64,000 nt of DNA from positions 1,122,001 through 1,186,000 of the forward strand of contig CAMQGK010000416.1 of NCBI GenBank assembly GCA_947000775.1, read 5' to 3'. The stretch is from Pterois miles. Lineage: Eukaryota > Chordata > Actinopteri > Perciformes > Scorpaenidae. Numbering within the stretch: the first letter of the stretch is position 1; each line of letters begins with the position of its first letter. Below the pieces are notes generated by a model. The model was not told the origin of the DNA and searched no databases. It saw nothing but the letters and a program-made list of their open reading frames with translations. The translations under genes and the position numbers were made by a program. Below, in pieces: positions 45,251-56,603 of this stretch.

Positions 45251-45440
45251 CCCCCCCCCCCCCCCCCCCCCACACACACACCCCAACATCACCACCACCA
45301 CATTCTCGTTACCCCCCCCCCCCAATCTCACAAAGAAGAGCCGTCCGAGTGCAGTCTTAACCCTTTATCTTGACTGAGCAGAAAGACATTGCCAGCATCT
45401 CTGTCTGTGTTGGACTTGGGGGGTGGGGGGGGGGGGGGGG
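45251..45440. repeat. Poly-C runs followed by poly-G run
   Basis: C21 at 45251-45271, C12 at 45312-45323, then G-tract at 45418-45440 broken by one T. Opposite-strand G tracts within 190 bp could pair or form quadruplex/i-motif structures. Lengths may be uncertain in the assembly. Confidence 0.95.
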
Positions 45441-45446
45441 TGGAAG

Positions 45447-45450
<4 letters not shown>

Positions 45451-45493
<43 letters not shown>

Positions 45494-45585
45494 CGTGTGT
45501 GTGTGTGTGTGTGAAAGAGCTTTTGATTGTGTGTTCATATGTGTGTGTGTGTGTGTGTGTGAAAGAGCTTTTGATTGTGTGTTCA

Positions 45586-45648
<63 letters not shown>

Positions 45649-45652
45649 ACCA
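45451..45652. repeat. Compound (TG)n array with duplicated 27-bp insert
   Basis: A long TG array is interrupted twice by the same 27-bp string (starting GAAAGAGCTTTTGATTG and ending TTCATA) at 45513-45539 and 45561-45587. This gives a 48-bp tandem unit. The final TG run covers about 45588-45645. Confidence 0.97.
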
Positions 45653-46399
45653 CATACTAGTAATGTGTATGTGTGTGTGTGTAGGCTACGTGTTAGTATG
45701 TGACGGGACTGGAAAGCTTGATGAGAGACGGACGGACTATGGGATGTGTGCATGTGTGTGTGTGTATGTGTGTGTATGTGGGGGATACAGCATGGAGAAG
45801 AATTACTGTTATCTCCCAGGAAGAAGAGCGAAGAGGGGGGAGATAAGAAACTGCTGCAGCCGACAGAGAGAGAGGGAGAGAATCAGGCGTGAGAAGTCGT
45901 GTTTCGATGGGGGCCGCCGTTGTAAATTTGCAGGATATTCAGAGCGAGCTAGCCCTGCTTGTGTGACTGCATCCATCTCTCTTTTTTTTTTAAACCAGAG
46001 GTCTGCTCTCCTGATAGTGGCATTGTGCACGGCGCACTGTATAGAAAGCTCATCAGTGCTGGTTGCCTATTGGGGCGTTATCGGACCTAGTAAGGTAACT
46101 GCACGCTTATAGACTGCACCCAGATAATGGGGGGCAGAGAAAAGAGATAAAGAGGAGGGGGGCTCTTCTCATTAACAGCTATCTACTGCACTGCAGACAC
46201 TGGGCTGTATTGAGTGGTTCCTATGTCGGGCATAAATTAAAATGCACCCACAGCAAGGAAATGTTGGGGGGGGGGGGACAGGAGGAGTGTTGTAAATGAC
46301 AGTGAAGCAGAAGGGTGGTACACTCAGGGGGCACTCAGTCTGACTGAGCTCTAGCCACAGACTGGAGGAGAAACACCATGTGTGCGCACTAACAAGCAA
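45653..46399. other. Non-coding stretch
   Basis: A further interrupted TG/ATG run covers 45665-45780, with a G run at 46266-46277. The 229-codon open frame from 45423 to 46112 is a read-through of TG repeat into ordinary DNA and is not a gene. Confidence 0.45.
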
Positions 46400-46850
46400 A
46401 TGGTCCTTCTGGTTGATGGGTCAGTGTGACTTCACAGTTGGTCATATAAAAAACATCACAGTCAGTGTCCATTCTATATCCGTCTCTGGTTGTATCCCCC
46501 TCCCCAGCCTTTCCTCTTGAAGTGCCTTTAGCTGCAGTTTTACTAATGACCATCAGGTGACTTTTTTTGGCCACCTGGGGGCAGAACTCCACAGCAAGCT
46601 AAAGATCGCACATTTCACATGTTGTGGCCTTGTAAAGCTGGTAGGACTGACATGTTAGCAAACAGTTATACATATTTACACATCCAGCAGACAGAGAGCA
46701 ACATTAGCTTTCAATTGGAGTAGTGTTTCTAGCCACTGGACAACAATAGTCACTCTCCTTTTATCTCTGATTCAGTCTTTACCAACCCAAAAAAATGATC
46801 TTTAGTTGTGAAATGTCCCATTATGTCCTAGAAAACTAGAAACAAAGATA
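46400..46850. mobile_element. Fish dispersed repeat (class unresolved)
   Basis: Ordered blocks CATCAGGTGACTTTTTTTGG, CCACCTGGGGGCAGAACTCC, AGCTAAAGATCGCACATTTC, ACACATCCAGCAGACAGAGA and AAATGATCTTTAGTTGTGAA match a repeat that I know to be frequent in teleosts. No ORF. Ends were not defined. Confidence 0.5.
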
Positions 46851-47148
46851 ATGAGATCAACGACATTGCTCCATAAAGTTATGGGGAACTTAAAGGTTAA
46901 GTTTGTCACTTTCATTTAAGTGATGTTAAGTCTTACAGAGCGGTATGGGGATGTGTGAAGCCACATTGAAAGATACAACTCCATCCCTAAGTTTTGGCCC
47001 TCCATCCACACCAAGCCTGTTTTCTCACCTCAGTACTGGCTGAAATGTCTCTCCACAGTACATACATCTGAAAATGATGGCCATGCATTTTAATGGGAGA
47101 AGCTGAGGTTTTGGTAAATGATGATGTAGTCTGGGACTGCATAGCACT
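46851..47148. other. Non-coding spacer
   Basis: Nothing recognised. Confidence 0.35.
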
Positions 47149-47482
47149 GAAGAAGAAGAAGAAGAAGAAGAAGAAGATAGTCCTTTATTAGTCCCACGAG
47201 GGGAAATTCAATTTTTTTTCACTCTGTTGTTAACTTATACACTGTACATGCAGACCCGAACACACACATGCACAAACATGCAACAATGGAGAGATGTCAG
47301 AGTGATGGGGCTGCTCCTGACAAGCGCCCCGAGCAGTTGGGGGTTTGGTGCCTTGCTCAGGGGCACCTCGGCAGTGCCCAAGAGGTAAAACTGGCACCTC
47401 TCCAGCTACCAGTTCACACTCAGTTCTTGGTCCATGTCGGGACTTGAACCGGTGACCCTCTGGTTCCCAAGCCAACAGACAT
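47149..47482 (-). mobile_element. tRNA-derived SINE with CTT-type tail
   Basis: Read on the minus strand: the tRNA-like head contains a perfect B box GGTTCAAGTCC (47450-47440). The A box side is lost or diverged beyond 47482. The body has CCCCTGAGCAAGGCACCAAA, CCCCCAACTGCTCGGGGCGC and CATGTACAGTGTATAAG. The 3' end TTTCCCCTCGTGGGACTAAT then AAAGGACTA runs into a (CTT) tail, seen on the plus strand as (GAA)9 at 47149-47176. This SINE differs from the GATG-tailed SINE at 21569. Confidence 0.83.
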
Positions 47483-47520
47483 CAGGTGGGGAGTGAACAA
47501 AAGTTTATCCATAGACTGTA

Positions 47521-47850
47521 ACCTATCAATCAGAAAGTAGCCCCACCCTAAAGCATCCCCTGCTTTATGGTTTATTTGACTCTAAATGGGACCATAATTT
47601 ACTAAATGAACATCATGCTGTATTGAAAAAGACTTGAAACTAGCGATTGAGACCATAAACTCATGTTTACAATGTTTAGTGAGGTTATTTTTGCAACCAG
47701 AGGAGTTGCCCCCTGCTGCCCATGCTAATGAATGTGAGCTTAAGGCACTTCTGTGTTTGATTAATTTTTTGAAATGGAGGTTGCCACCTGCATTTCACCC
47801 AACCCATTATGTCTGCCCCAGTCCTGGAGGTTGGCTGTGATGCACAATTT
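47521..47850 (+). repeat. Dispersed repeat, family E copy 2
   Basis: Copy of the unit at 38471-38665, extending further 3' with TTTTTGCAACCAGAGGAGTT, GCCCCCTGCTGCCCATGC, TTAAGGCACTTCTG and GGTTGCCACC. These are also typical of the teleost family. No ORF. Confidence 0.7.
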
Positions 47851-50099
47851 TGTTGTTTATCTTCCAAAAGAGTTTCCTATTGTTTAGGCATTTAAGTGTT
47901 GACAGAGATCTTTAAGGAAGCAACCTAAAAACAATAGTATCACTAGTATGAAAGTACGTTGTTTATGCATGTAAACTGTGTTTTACTGTGTCACTTTCAC
48001 CAGGATTTGTGGACCTTAACTGCAACCATAGCCCTGACACTGATGTGAATCACTACAGCTTAAATCCTTTTATTTGTGAAGGTTTTTGTTTGATATTAGC
48101 ACCATAATGACTGGGAAGCTAAGTTTTGGGCAAAAAACAGTTGAGCTTGTGATGTGCTAGTTTGCATATAATTGCTTTTTTATGCAGTATTTAATTTTCA
48201 ATTTTGAGTGCTCGTCCTTAAATTTGAGAGCATGTAGTTTTAGATTTAAGGTAGTACACTGATTGATTTTATCAGCAAAATCAAGCTGATGCAGTATTAC
48301 TGCTAGTGAATTGCCAGTAGTCCATTGTCAAATAACAGTTGTATTCAGTTTCTACCTGAGAAGCATGATTTCAGTGATCAAACGCAGACCTCCATAGGGA
48401 GCCACAGAGGAACTGAGCCACAGGTGGAGGCTGCTGTTGGTGGAGCGATGTCACATGCAGGTGATCAACTATGAGCGTTAACTACACCTCCCAACTGTAG
48501 ATGACAATACGCCATGAAGCATCCGCTGGGCGTGTCTGAAAACAAATCATAAGTTTTCTTATTGTCACATGATGTATTTTCACTCTGCTCCTACAAAAAG
48601 CACAAGATTTAAAACTTTTACACTGTTAAATCATTTTTCAAATAAGTCTTCATATTTTATTAATAACGTGTAGGTAAAATTGGTGATTGCATGGAATGTC
48701 TTGTCCACTGTTACACACTAACATGTTTCTCAGTAACTCAGTAATTACAGTAGCACAGTAATACCACAGTAGTGATCACAAGAAAAGAGGAATTACCACA
48801 GCAGGGAACCAAAACACTTTCTGTGACACATTTTTATAATACATCATAAACATATTTATAATGCATTATAATCAGCTCATAGAACTGTATAGTCATAGTT
48901 ATAAGCAATCATAAACATTCATATTAGTGTGTATTATATATAATTATATTTTATATAACATACAGACATCATTGTGCATTTTAGAATGACTTAAAGTTAG
49001 GTATCATCATAATACTTAATAATTTCAAGCAATGACTTTTTTGTAAGGATTCAAAGCCAAAGTATTTATAGCAGATTCTGCAGGAGAGCCAAAACAAATT
49101 TTGATCAGATTCAGCTGTTGTTGCTATGTAATGAACGATATTTGATTGTTTTGTGTTATCAGATTGAACACTATATAAAACCAGTCTTGCTACAGTTTAA
49201 GTTGACAAATATTTATTAAACATTTTTAAAGTGGCAAGAGTGAGATGTGCCTTTTTGGCACATTTTCCCAGTGGACTAATGCAGAATATGTAAGTAAATG
49301 TATTAACAATGTACATAGGCTTTGTTTTAAAGGTGCTCTATAGGATATTCAGATCATTAATATAGTAGCAAACAACTTTATATGTAAATATATAGGAGGA
49401 GTAATGTCTACCTGAATGTTTCTCCCTCTGTGTGTTGTAATCAGAGCGTCTCTATGAACAGGCCACGCTGGCTAGTTCATGGCTGTTGCTCTGCTCTCAT
49501 ACAGCAGTTACAGCTTATTTTATTATTTATTTGTCCACTAACCCTTAAACATTTTATTCCAGCTCATGGTGAAAGTGAGAAAAAAGGATCATTTAAAATA
49601 AGCATACAACATACAACATATAAAACACTGCTCAACATAATTTACTCAAACTGCAGGCAGCTTTTTCGCCTCTTCCATCGCCACTTCCTGTGAGCGAGAC
49701 TGGTTGGTCCTCCAGGAAGCTACAGCACGTTTCGCAGGCGATTGTGGACCTTTTCAACTCCAAAAAGGCAGATAAACACAGGGTTCCATTAATTTCATAA
49801 TGGACATTTCTGTTGTGATATTTAAACAAACCATCCGTCAGCAAAGAAATAAAAGCCTCTTGTCTCCAGACCGGTCTCTAGAGAGCGGCGGCCAGCTCAC
49901 AGCAGTGACCCCGGCAGGTGCTAGCTAGCTGTCGCGGCAGTTTCAGTCTCAGAAAATGTTGGAGAAAATCTTCTAGATGCCATCAAAAACTGTAAAACTG
50001 CCAATATTCAAAATCGACACAGATGATTTCTCACTTCAAAATTTTTCAGCAGTGAATTTAGTGATGAAATAGTAATGAACAAAAAAATACAGCTTTTGA
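47851..50099. other. Long non-coding stretch
   Basis: No gene supported. The stretch 49330-49420 (TTAAAGGTGCTCTATAGGAT) and 49690-49930 (CTCCAGACCGGTCTCTAGAG) look like parts of a DNA-transposon-like repeat, but ends are not clear. Confidence 0.38.
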
Positions 50100-50335
50100 A
50101 TGCTGTGTTTGTTGTAACCGTAGACTGTACCATTCCAGCGCTATGCATTGTGGGATACAGAAGGTGAGGTAGACCGATTCGATGCATGCTGGAGATTTTT
50201 CCAGATCAGTACAACATCCAGGAATTTTTAACATACTGAAGATTTTGCTGTTGTTTGCATACTGCAGACTACATACTACATTTTGGTCAAATCAGTACAT
50301 ACTACTAGTATAGTACGTGGTTTCAAATACAGCTC
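50100..50335 (-). mobile_element. Terminus of a fish DNA-transposon-like repeat
   Basis: On the minus strand it starts CTGTATTTGAAACCACGTAC, then TATACTAGTAGTATGTACTG, ATTTGACCAAAATGTAGTAT and GTAGTCTGCAGTATGCAAAC. Further in is TATCCCACAATGCATAGCGC. This TAGTATGTA-rich terminus is shared by a common teleost family. The partner end and class were not found. Confidence 0.5.
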
Positions 50336-51080
50336 AGGTCATTTCCCCGCAGACATTTTGACTTGTCACAATGGATAAAGCACAGGTGTGGCTAATAGCA
50401 CTAAGAATGGTACTTATCTATTCACATTTCCCAAAGGGACTGACATTAAATCAGCATGCACAGTACCTGAATCCTGAAATCAAAGCAGCTAAATGGAATG
50501 CAGCCATCATTCATTTCATTATTTATACTCATGCTTTTCCTACTGTGACATATCAATACTGTATGTCCTCTGTGGAAAAGGCCTTCCTCCTCACATTTAG
50601 CACCTTTAAGGTGCTTAAAACAAAACTTGCCTGGGGGGCTCCTCTCCCTTCATCATCATTATGTCCATCTGAATCCCCAGTGACTGGCTGCAGCCCAGTC
50701 AGTGTTTACTGAGGTTTACATATCAAACAGGTCATCTCCAGTTGTCAAGTCAGCGACTACGAGTTCAATCTGGACCAAAGTGCTGTACTATGGGGGCCAG
50801 CTCGCCTGTCTGCATATTGATACCACTGCAGCACTTGTTTGATAGCGACAGTGGTTGTGTCCCTGCTCACATGCTGTCCCTGGTTCTTCTTCTCTCGTGC
50901 TGTTCAGGGACACGGTGGAGATGAGGGAAAATGCAGCCAGCCTTGAGAAAAGCTTAAAAAAATAAAACAATGCCTCTTCTCTCTCCAGACCCCTCCACCT
51001 CTCCATCACTTCTGCTGACACACAAGCATGTGCAAGCAAGCTGAACATACACCGACACACTGACACGCGGTGCACTTTTA
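50336..51080. other. Non-coding stretch
   Basis: The block 50370-50500 (ATGGATAAAGCACAGGTGTG, GCTAATAGCACTAAGAATGG) looks repeat-like. No domain was recognised in the 113-codon frame that crosses it. Confidence 0.35.
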
Positions 51081-51105
51081 GTGTGTGTGTGTGTGTGTGT
51101 GTGTG
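51081..51105. repeat. (GT)n microsatellite
   Basis: About 12 GT units. Confidence 0.96.
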
Positions 51106-51209
51106 GACAAGACAATCATCAGCTGGCAGAGCCAACGTCTTCCTGATAAACCACCTCTCTGTCTCTCTCTCTCTTCTGTCCTCTCCTTTTCTCTTTCTTG
51201 CTCTTGTGC

Positions 51210-51475
51210 CTCCCCCTTCACAATAGAGTCTGCAGCTTCATTTGCATGGTGCAATTGGCTCTCGGCGGCAGTGTGTTGTGGCCAGACAGACAAGTGTAAC
51301 ATTACGGGGGGAACAAGTTACCATGGGGGAAGGTTAATACAGACAATAAGGGAGGCAGATAATGGGAATTGGGTTCCTGTTTTTCAAACCTCTTATCGGC
51401 CCCTGCGCGAGAAATCAGGCCCCTGCTTTGAATAAAGAGGTGGGGGGTATTTAAAGGGCCAGCTCTGTCAAGAGC
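51210..51475. promoter_or_regulatory. Candidate conserved non-coding element
   Basis: Dense mixed block with an Oct/Sox-like core (CTTCATTTGCATGG), GCAATTGGC, CCAGACAGACAAGTGTAA, AAGGTTAATACAGACAATAA, GCAGATAATGGGAATTGGG and TTTGAATAAAG. No coding frame, splice context or transposon ends. Enhancer role is inferred from motif density and composition. Confidence 0.42.
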
Positions 51476-51527
51476 ACTGCTGTCATGTCACTACATGACC
51501 ACAGTTTGTTCTGTGACATTTCCACAG

Positions 51528-51528
<1 letters not shown>

Positions 51529-51566
<38 letters not shown>

Positions 51567-51582
51567 TGTGGGTGGGTGGGTG
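51529..51582. repeat. (TG)n grading into (GGGT)n
   Basis: TG array followed by GGGTGTGTGGGTGGGTGGG. Confidence 0.96.
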
Positions 51583-53139
51583 GATGTGTTTGCATGGGGT
51601 GATTAAGCCTGCCCTATCCATGTGTACCACTGCATGTACTATCCCTTGAACAAAAACAACTAAACTAGAAAAAAAGATTCATTCATCAAACATTTTGAGG
51701 CAGTTGTTTTTTCGCATCATGTCCACATGTTGTACATTGATAAACCCCATAGGAGGGGCTTTCATGGGACTTAACATGAAAAAATACTATAGTATTAGTC
51801 ATATTAATGGGAGTACCCAGCAACACAATCCCACTAGAATGGCACAGCAGATTCACAGCTCACAGAGCCACTCACATAAATAAATAAGCAAACAAATAGG
51901 ACCAGCAATGAGATGTAAATGCCAAAATTCACACAGTTTTCCTGTCAATGACTGATTATAACTGACATTTCAGCTGCATTCAGTTTCAATTTGACCTCCA
52001 TATAAAGTGGTTTATTAAAAAAGAAAAAAAAAATCAGATCATCTGACTGTCCAACTTGGTTGTAGCATCACAGCGTTTCCAGGTCTCAGCAATTTTTCTG
52101 GTGAAAATAAATATAACCAAAAACTACAAAAATAAGATGCATACTGTAATAAACCATGGTTATTAATTATGGTTGCCTTTCAATGCATTACTTCTCTGAC
52201 ATTTATTTACACATTGATGTTATAATTATGTTTTTATATTATTTTATAAATGTTACATTACTTATTCATTGCATCTATCCAAGCAACACATAAATTCATT
52301 CAAACTCAATAGGAAGAAAAGCTACATGTCATCAAAAGCTGGAAGTGCATCCCTCCTATATAAACTACAACAATGGTGGTTCTGGTGTGAGTCTTGAGAC
52401 AAGCAGATGTAAAAAGTGGAAGTTGATTTTTTTGGAAATGTTACACTAGTATACAGTATGTATTATGACATGGAGATGAAACTGTCCTCACACATTTGTT
52501 GAAATGCTGAAAACAACTTGCTAAGCTTACATGTCAAGTGACCTCAAATGTAATTGTTGTACCTCAGAAGAAATCCTTCTTAGTGGGAATCCAAATTAAA
52601 AGCAACACATGAGCAGTGTATAACAACTATTAAAGAGTGTTGCCCACTCAAACCTGACAGACTCCCACCTTGGTGATCAAAACCAACCGGCTGCCTGTCA
52701 GCTGACGGTCTCTCAGAAATTTAATGCTTAAAATGAGTTTTCAAGTAGGCTGCATGAGGAAGGAAGAAATCAGCATAATTTTTATTTGCTGAATCACAGG
52801 GTTAATTAATTAATTTATTTTTAAATCTGCCTTCAATGAAACTGGAAAGCTCATAGCCACACTGGGAGACTAGATCAGTCAATACCGATACCATTAAAAA
52901 GTTCATGAACCTTTATCTGTGGCTAGAGGAAGAAAACTCAGTGTGCAAAATATAAAATGTGGAGGGTCCTGGGGTGACATGCATGAAATGATTATATTTG
53001 ATAATGTGTGCCTGTTCCATAAGATGGGCGAGTGACAGATGTTAAAAACTCTTCTAAAACATTTTCTATGTAGATTGGCCTTTAGTGGGTGATCAGTCAA
53101 CACATTTTCACTCTCAACTCTTCACTTGGTCAACGGCTC
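51583..53139. other. Long non-coding stretch
   Basis: AT-rich sequence with A runs near 52020. No gene or element ends recognised. Confidence 0.4.
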
Positions 53140-53605
53140 GATGCTTCCATCATTGACACTCCAGGTACCCCATTAATGTTAGTTTCGGACGTGTCAGGGA
53201 AGACATATCAAGTCTCTGCTTGTTACATGCATAATGTCTTTTCAAAATAACCTTTCGTGTTTTGTGTTGGCACAAACGTCCACTTGAACTCAAGAATGAA
53301 CTATGATTTTGAAAATTTTGGTGGTCAATGGTTGAATGTCAAGGTCAGTCTGACAGTATTACGTCTGGTACAAACATCCGCTTGGACTCAAGGATGAACT
53401 GATCAGGTCTCTGTGACCTAATTCTAGTTTCCTGACGATTGTGTCTTTTTCAGAAGAAGGGAGCTGCATGTTTTCATGCAGGGCTAAAGTCAGTCTGAAC
53501 ACGGCCTTAGGAGGTGTATGACATGGTAGGCCACAGTTCCCTAACCTTTACCCAGGTAGTTTTTGTTGCCTAAACTAAAGTAAACGTTAACCATAGTGGT
53601 GGGTC
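53140..53605. repeat. Probable fish dispersed repeat with internal near-duplicate
   Basis: The phrase ACAAAcgTCCaCTTGaACTCAAGaATGAACT at 53272-53301 (abridged in case) recurs as CATCCGCTTGGACTCAAGGA at about 53374-53393. GGTGGTCAATGGTTGAATGT and CAAGGTCAGTCTGACAGT lie between. The end (53555-53605) carries the CCTTTACCCAGGTAGTTTTT / GTTGCCTAAAC fragment. Confidence 0.4.
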
Positions 53606-54534
53606 AGGAAACAAGCATTCCTTTTATGGTTCTATGAGTCTCACTTATGAAAAAAAAAAGAAAATTGTCATTTAGTTATTTTCACTTGTACTGCATACAG
53701 CATCCTCCATGTTTACAAGAGTGATACATATTACAGAAGGTGATGATGACCACATTGCTTAACACTCGTCACGTTATAGTGAACCACAGCGTCATCCTCA
53801 TCTGGAATGTCACTCTGCTAACAGTTATTAACACTTTCCACTTCATTTCAGACCCCCTCCTCTTACTGTTACCTGTACCCTCTCTCCTCCCCTTCCCTCC
53901 GATCTCTCTCAGTCCTCCCAGTGGGTGAAGGCACCTAATTACCATGTGCTCACACAGGTCCTAACTAGAATACAAGGGCTGTGCATTTTCATCACATATC
54001 TAAGAGGGAGGTTGGACAAGGTGTGTGTCTGTAGTGGAGGATGGGTTAGATGGACAAGCGATGGGCAGACTTCTTAATCACCGCCAGTTGGACTTTGGTC
54101 CTCTTGTCAAGTGGTTCCCATCATCATGACGTTTAAAATATTCATTAATTACCTCACTGACTTGATGAGCTTTCAGTGATGCTTATAATCTCTGACGCAA
54201 GCACACTAACACACTCTCTGAAATAAATAAGTGATGGTCAGTTATGTCATTCCCCATTGTCTGGGATCATTGTGAAAGAGCGGTTGTTTGATACTTTATG
54301 GCCTATTGTAGGACTGTAGACAATATGCTGGAGCTCATGGTTGATGCAAATGTGGTTTTCCAGCCCCTCTCGTCTCCCTATCTTTCTCCTGTCTCGGTGA
54401 GGCCTTGTTTCAGAATGTTTGCTGCTTTGGATGATTGATTTGGATGCTCTGCCGTGCCACAACATTGATCCAACCACATTGATTCTGGCCTAGAGGGAGG
54501 AATAGGGGATACCATCTTGTCCAAGAGGGTAGTT
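53606..54534. other. Non-coding stretch
   Basis: No gene seen. The last 50 bp may be the 3' part of the DIRS-like element that follows on the minus strand. Confidence 0.38.
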
Positions 54535-56145
54535 GCCACAGCCGACCTACTTTTCAATAACCCAGGCCATCACAACAGAGAAGTACAGGGCCCAAGCCAA
54601 CCCAGGTAGCATGCTACTGATCTGGGTAAAGCCATGGCCTAACCCTGCAGTGATCAAAAAGACAAGCAGTAGATACCCTGCACACCACATTTCCAATGTC
54701 AAAGAGATAGAACCATATGAACGGACAGGGAGCCACTGTACGTATGTCCTTGACACTCACACCTATGAACAAAGCTGCTGACACTGCCATACTATGTGTA
54801 GAGTGTGCATGGACCACAATGGGAGGATCTGTTCCTGCCCACCTATCAGCTTGGTAAACATTCTCACAAAGCCATCCCACCGTTCGTTTCTTGGATAGGG
54901 CTTTACCAGCCACACCATCACCAAAGCACTCAAACAACTGTTCAGTGCACCTGACGGGGGCCATACGTCCAATGTAACATGCAAGCATACAAACTGGGCA
55001 AAGCCTTCCAGTCCCCCACATGGGGTGGAAGACAAAAAGCATCCAGCTGTATAACCCTTGACTTAAAATACCTCCTTAAATTATTGGGAACAAAGGAGGG
55101 CTTTGGTCTGAGGGTAGCCCTACTGTGATCACCATGAAGCAGTAAGCAACTGTGGAGCATTGACAGAGGTTGATTCAAACACTCTCTCTTAACAGAAATC
55201 AGTGCAAGCAGCAAAGCTGTCTTGAATGACAATGCCTGCAGAGATGAGCACTCCAGATGCTCAAAGAAACCCTTCACCAAGGTCTCGAACACCAAATGGC
55301 AGTTCCCACTGTGGGGGAAGTTACGCATCACCGGGTATTGCCTTCTGACCCCCCCCCAAGAACCGCTTCATGAGAGGGTAGCCAAAGACTGGACTGTTGC
55401 CAAAACTCTCATGGCATGAATAAATGGTTATTACCTTTAATAGTGGCATGGGAAAACCCTCTATCCATCAAACACTGCAAAAATGAGAGAATAGACCCAA
55501 CTGCACAGGACAGGGTATCTAGTTTCTGGTTGTCACACCAGCGTTGGAACCCTGACCACTTTTGTGCTTTAACAGGCAGTGGTGGATTCTGCTCTTGCCC
55601 CCTGATTGGTTTGCATAACATGTACAGACAGTCCAGCCATCCTCAGCAAGTCAGGTCTGGGCTGCCAGTTATTTCTGCATACCATAGCACAGAGCATCGA
55701 CATGGGGCTGAATGACAAAAAATTGCTCCTGCCTCACCGAAAAAAGAGGAGGAATGAGATGGAGCAGCTATTGAACATGTGTAAATACATCAACCTCCAA
55801 GGGTGGATTGTATTGCTATGCCCAGAAGAACCATAGCAGGCAGTAGGTCTTGAGTCAGTTGGTGAACAGATCTACAGCCACTCCCCTGACCCAGGAATGT
55901 GAAGAGCCTTCAGGAACCACAGGTGCTCTGAGGCCCACAACCACAGGCTATCCAGTATCCTCAACAGGGCAGTGGACCAAATTTTCACCCTGTTTGTTAG
56001 TGTAGGCCAAATGGGTACAGTGATTCGTCCTCACCAACATTTGCCTCCCCCATATCAGGGGCCTGCAGTGTTGAGAGACCAAGAACACTGCCTGCAGCTC
56101 GAGGAGGTTGATGTGTCGGTTCTGCAACAGGGCCACCATACCACC
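54535..56145 (-). pseudogene. DIRS-type retrotransposon remnant: RNase H and tyrosine recombinase
   Basis: Minus strand, 5' to 3'. At 56139-55950 the frame reads RHINLLELQAVFLVSQH, then CRPLIWG and MLVRTNHCT, the RNase H segment of DIRS pol (general form INxLELxAVxLALxxFxPLLxGxHVLVRTDN, with the catalytic Asp of TDN here replaced by Asn). At 55621-55409 it reads LSFLQCLMDRGFSHATIK, the recombinase N-terminal region. At 55331-54614 the catalytic domain appears: FKTALLLALISVKRE (box I Arg), then AHSTHSMAVSAAL (box II) and FIWFYLFD with the nucleophile-position Tyr (codon 54709-54707). Box II normally reads HSTR; the Arg codon is now His (54796-54794). Stops, frameshifts and lost catalytic residues make it inactive. 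These elements integrate with a recombinase instead of an integrase. Reverse transcriptase and terminal repeats were not found. Confidence 0.86.
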
Positions 56146-56595
56146 TGTTGGTAACTGGTCTGCTATGTTTTTCTTTTTCTGCTCTGATCAGTCATATCAG
56201 TATCACTAAGACAAAGTCAGTGAGATCATTTTGATCTTTGACTGAGAAAAGGGAGAAGTTTCATTATTCAGATCATTCTGATCTAGCTCACAAGTTTTGA
56301 AATACTGGCCCTGGAAACAGACTGGATTGTCAAAACACCCTTACCACAAAGCATTCAACAGCTTAATATTTCTGCTGGTCCAGCCTCAAAAAGGACCCCC
56401 CTGAGGGGAAGACTGGAGTGGTGAATGATATCATAACATCACATGTGACAGTAGTGGGGAGCATCAAATGGGTGAAACAGCAGGGACCCTGGACAAGAGA
56501 CCGAATGAACAGTGGAAGCAGACAACATCAGCGGCCATCGAGCAGGAGTCAATGGTCGACCAGAGAAACATCAATGAGGACATTCACATCCAATG
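56146..56595. other. Non-coding stretch, possibly interrupted repeat
   Basis: No gene recognised. It lies between the DIRS remnant and the hAT-type element, whose target duplication shows that the flanks at 56595 and 57596 were once contiguous. Confidence 0.4.
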
Positions 56596-56603
56596 CCATA
56601 GAC
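56596..56603. repeat. Left 8-bp target-site duplication of hAT-type element
   Basis: CCATAGAC, matching TCATAGAC at 57588-57595 with one mismatch. Confidence 0.75.

Noticed and set aside
45513..45587. CRISPR-like repeat-spacer pattern
   Set aside because: Only two repeats with a TG microsatellite as spacer, in a eukaryotic context.
45423..46112. 229-codon open frame
   Set aside because: It is Val/Cys repeat translation of (TG)n plus chance read-through.
47440..47450. tRNA gene suggested by a perfect B box
   Set aside because: It belongs to a CTT-tailed SINE head with a decayed A box.
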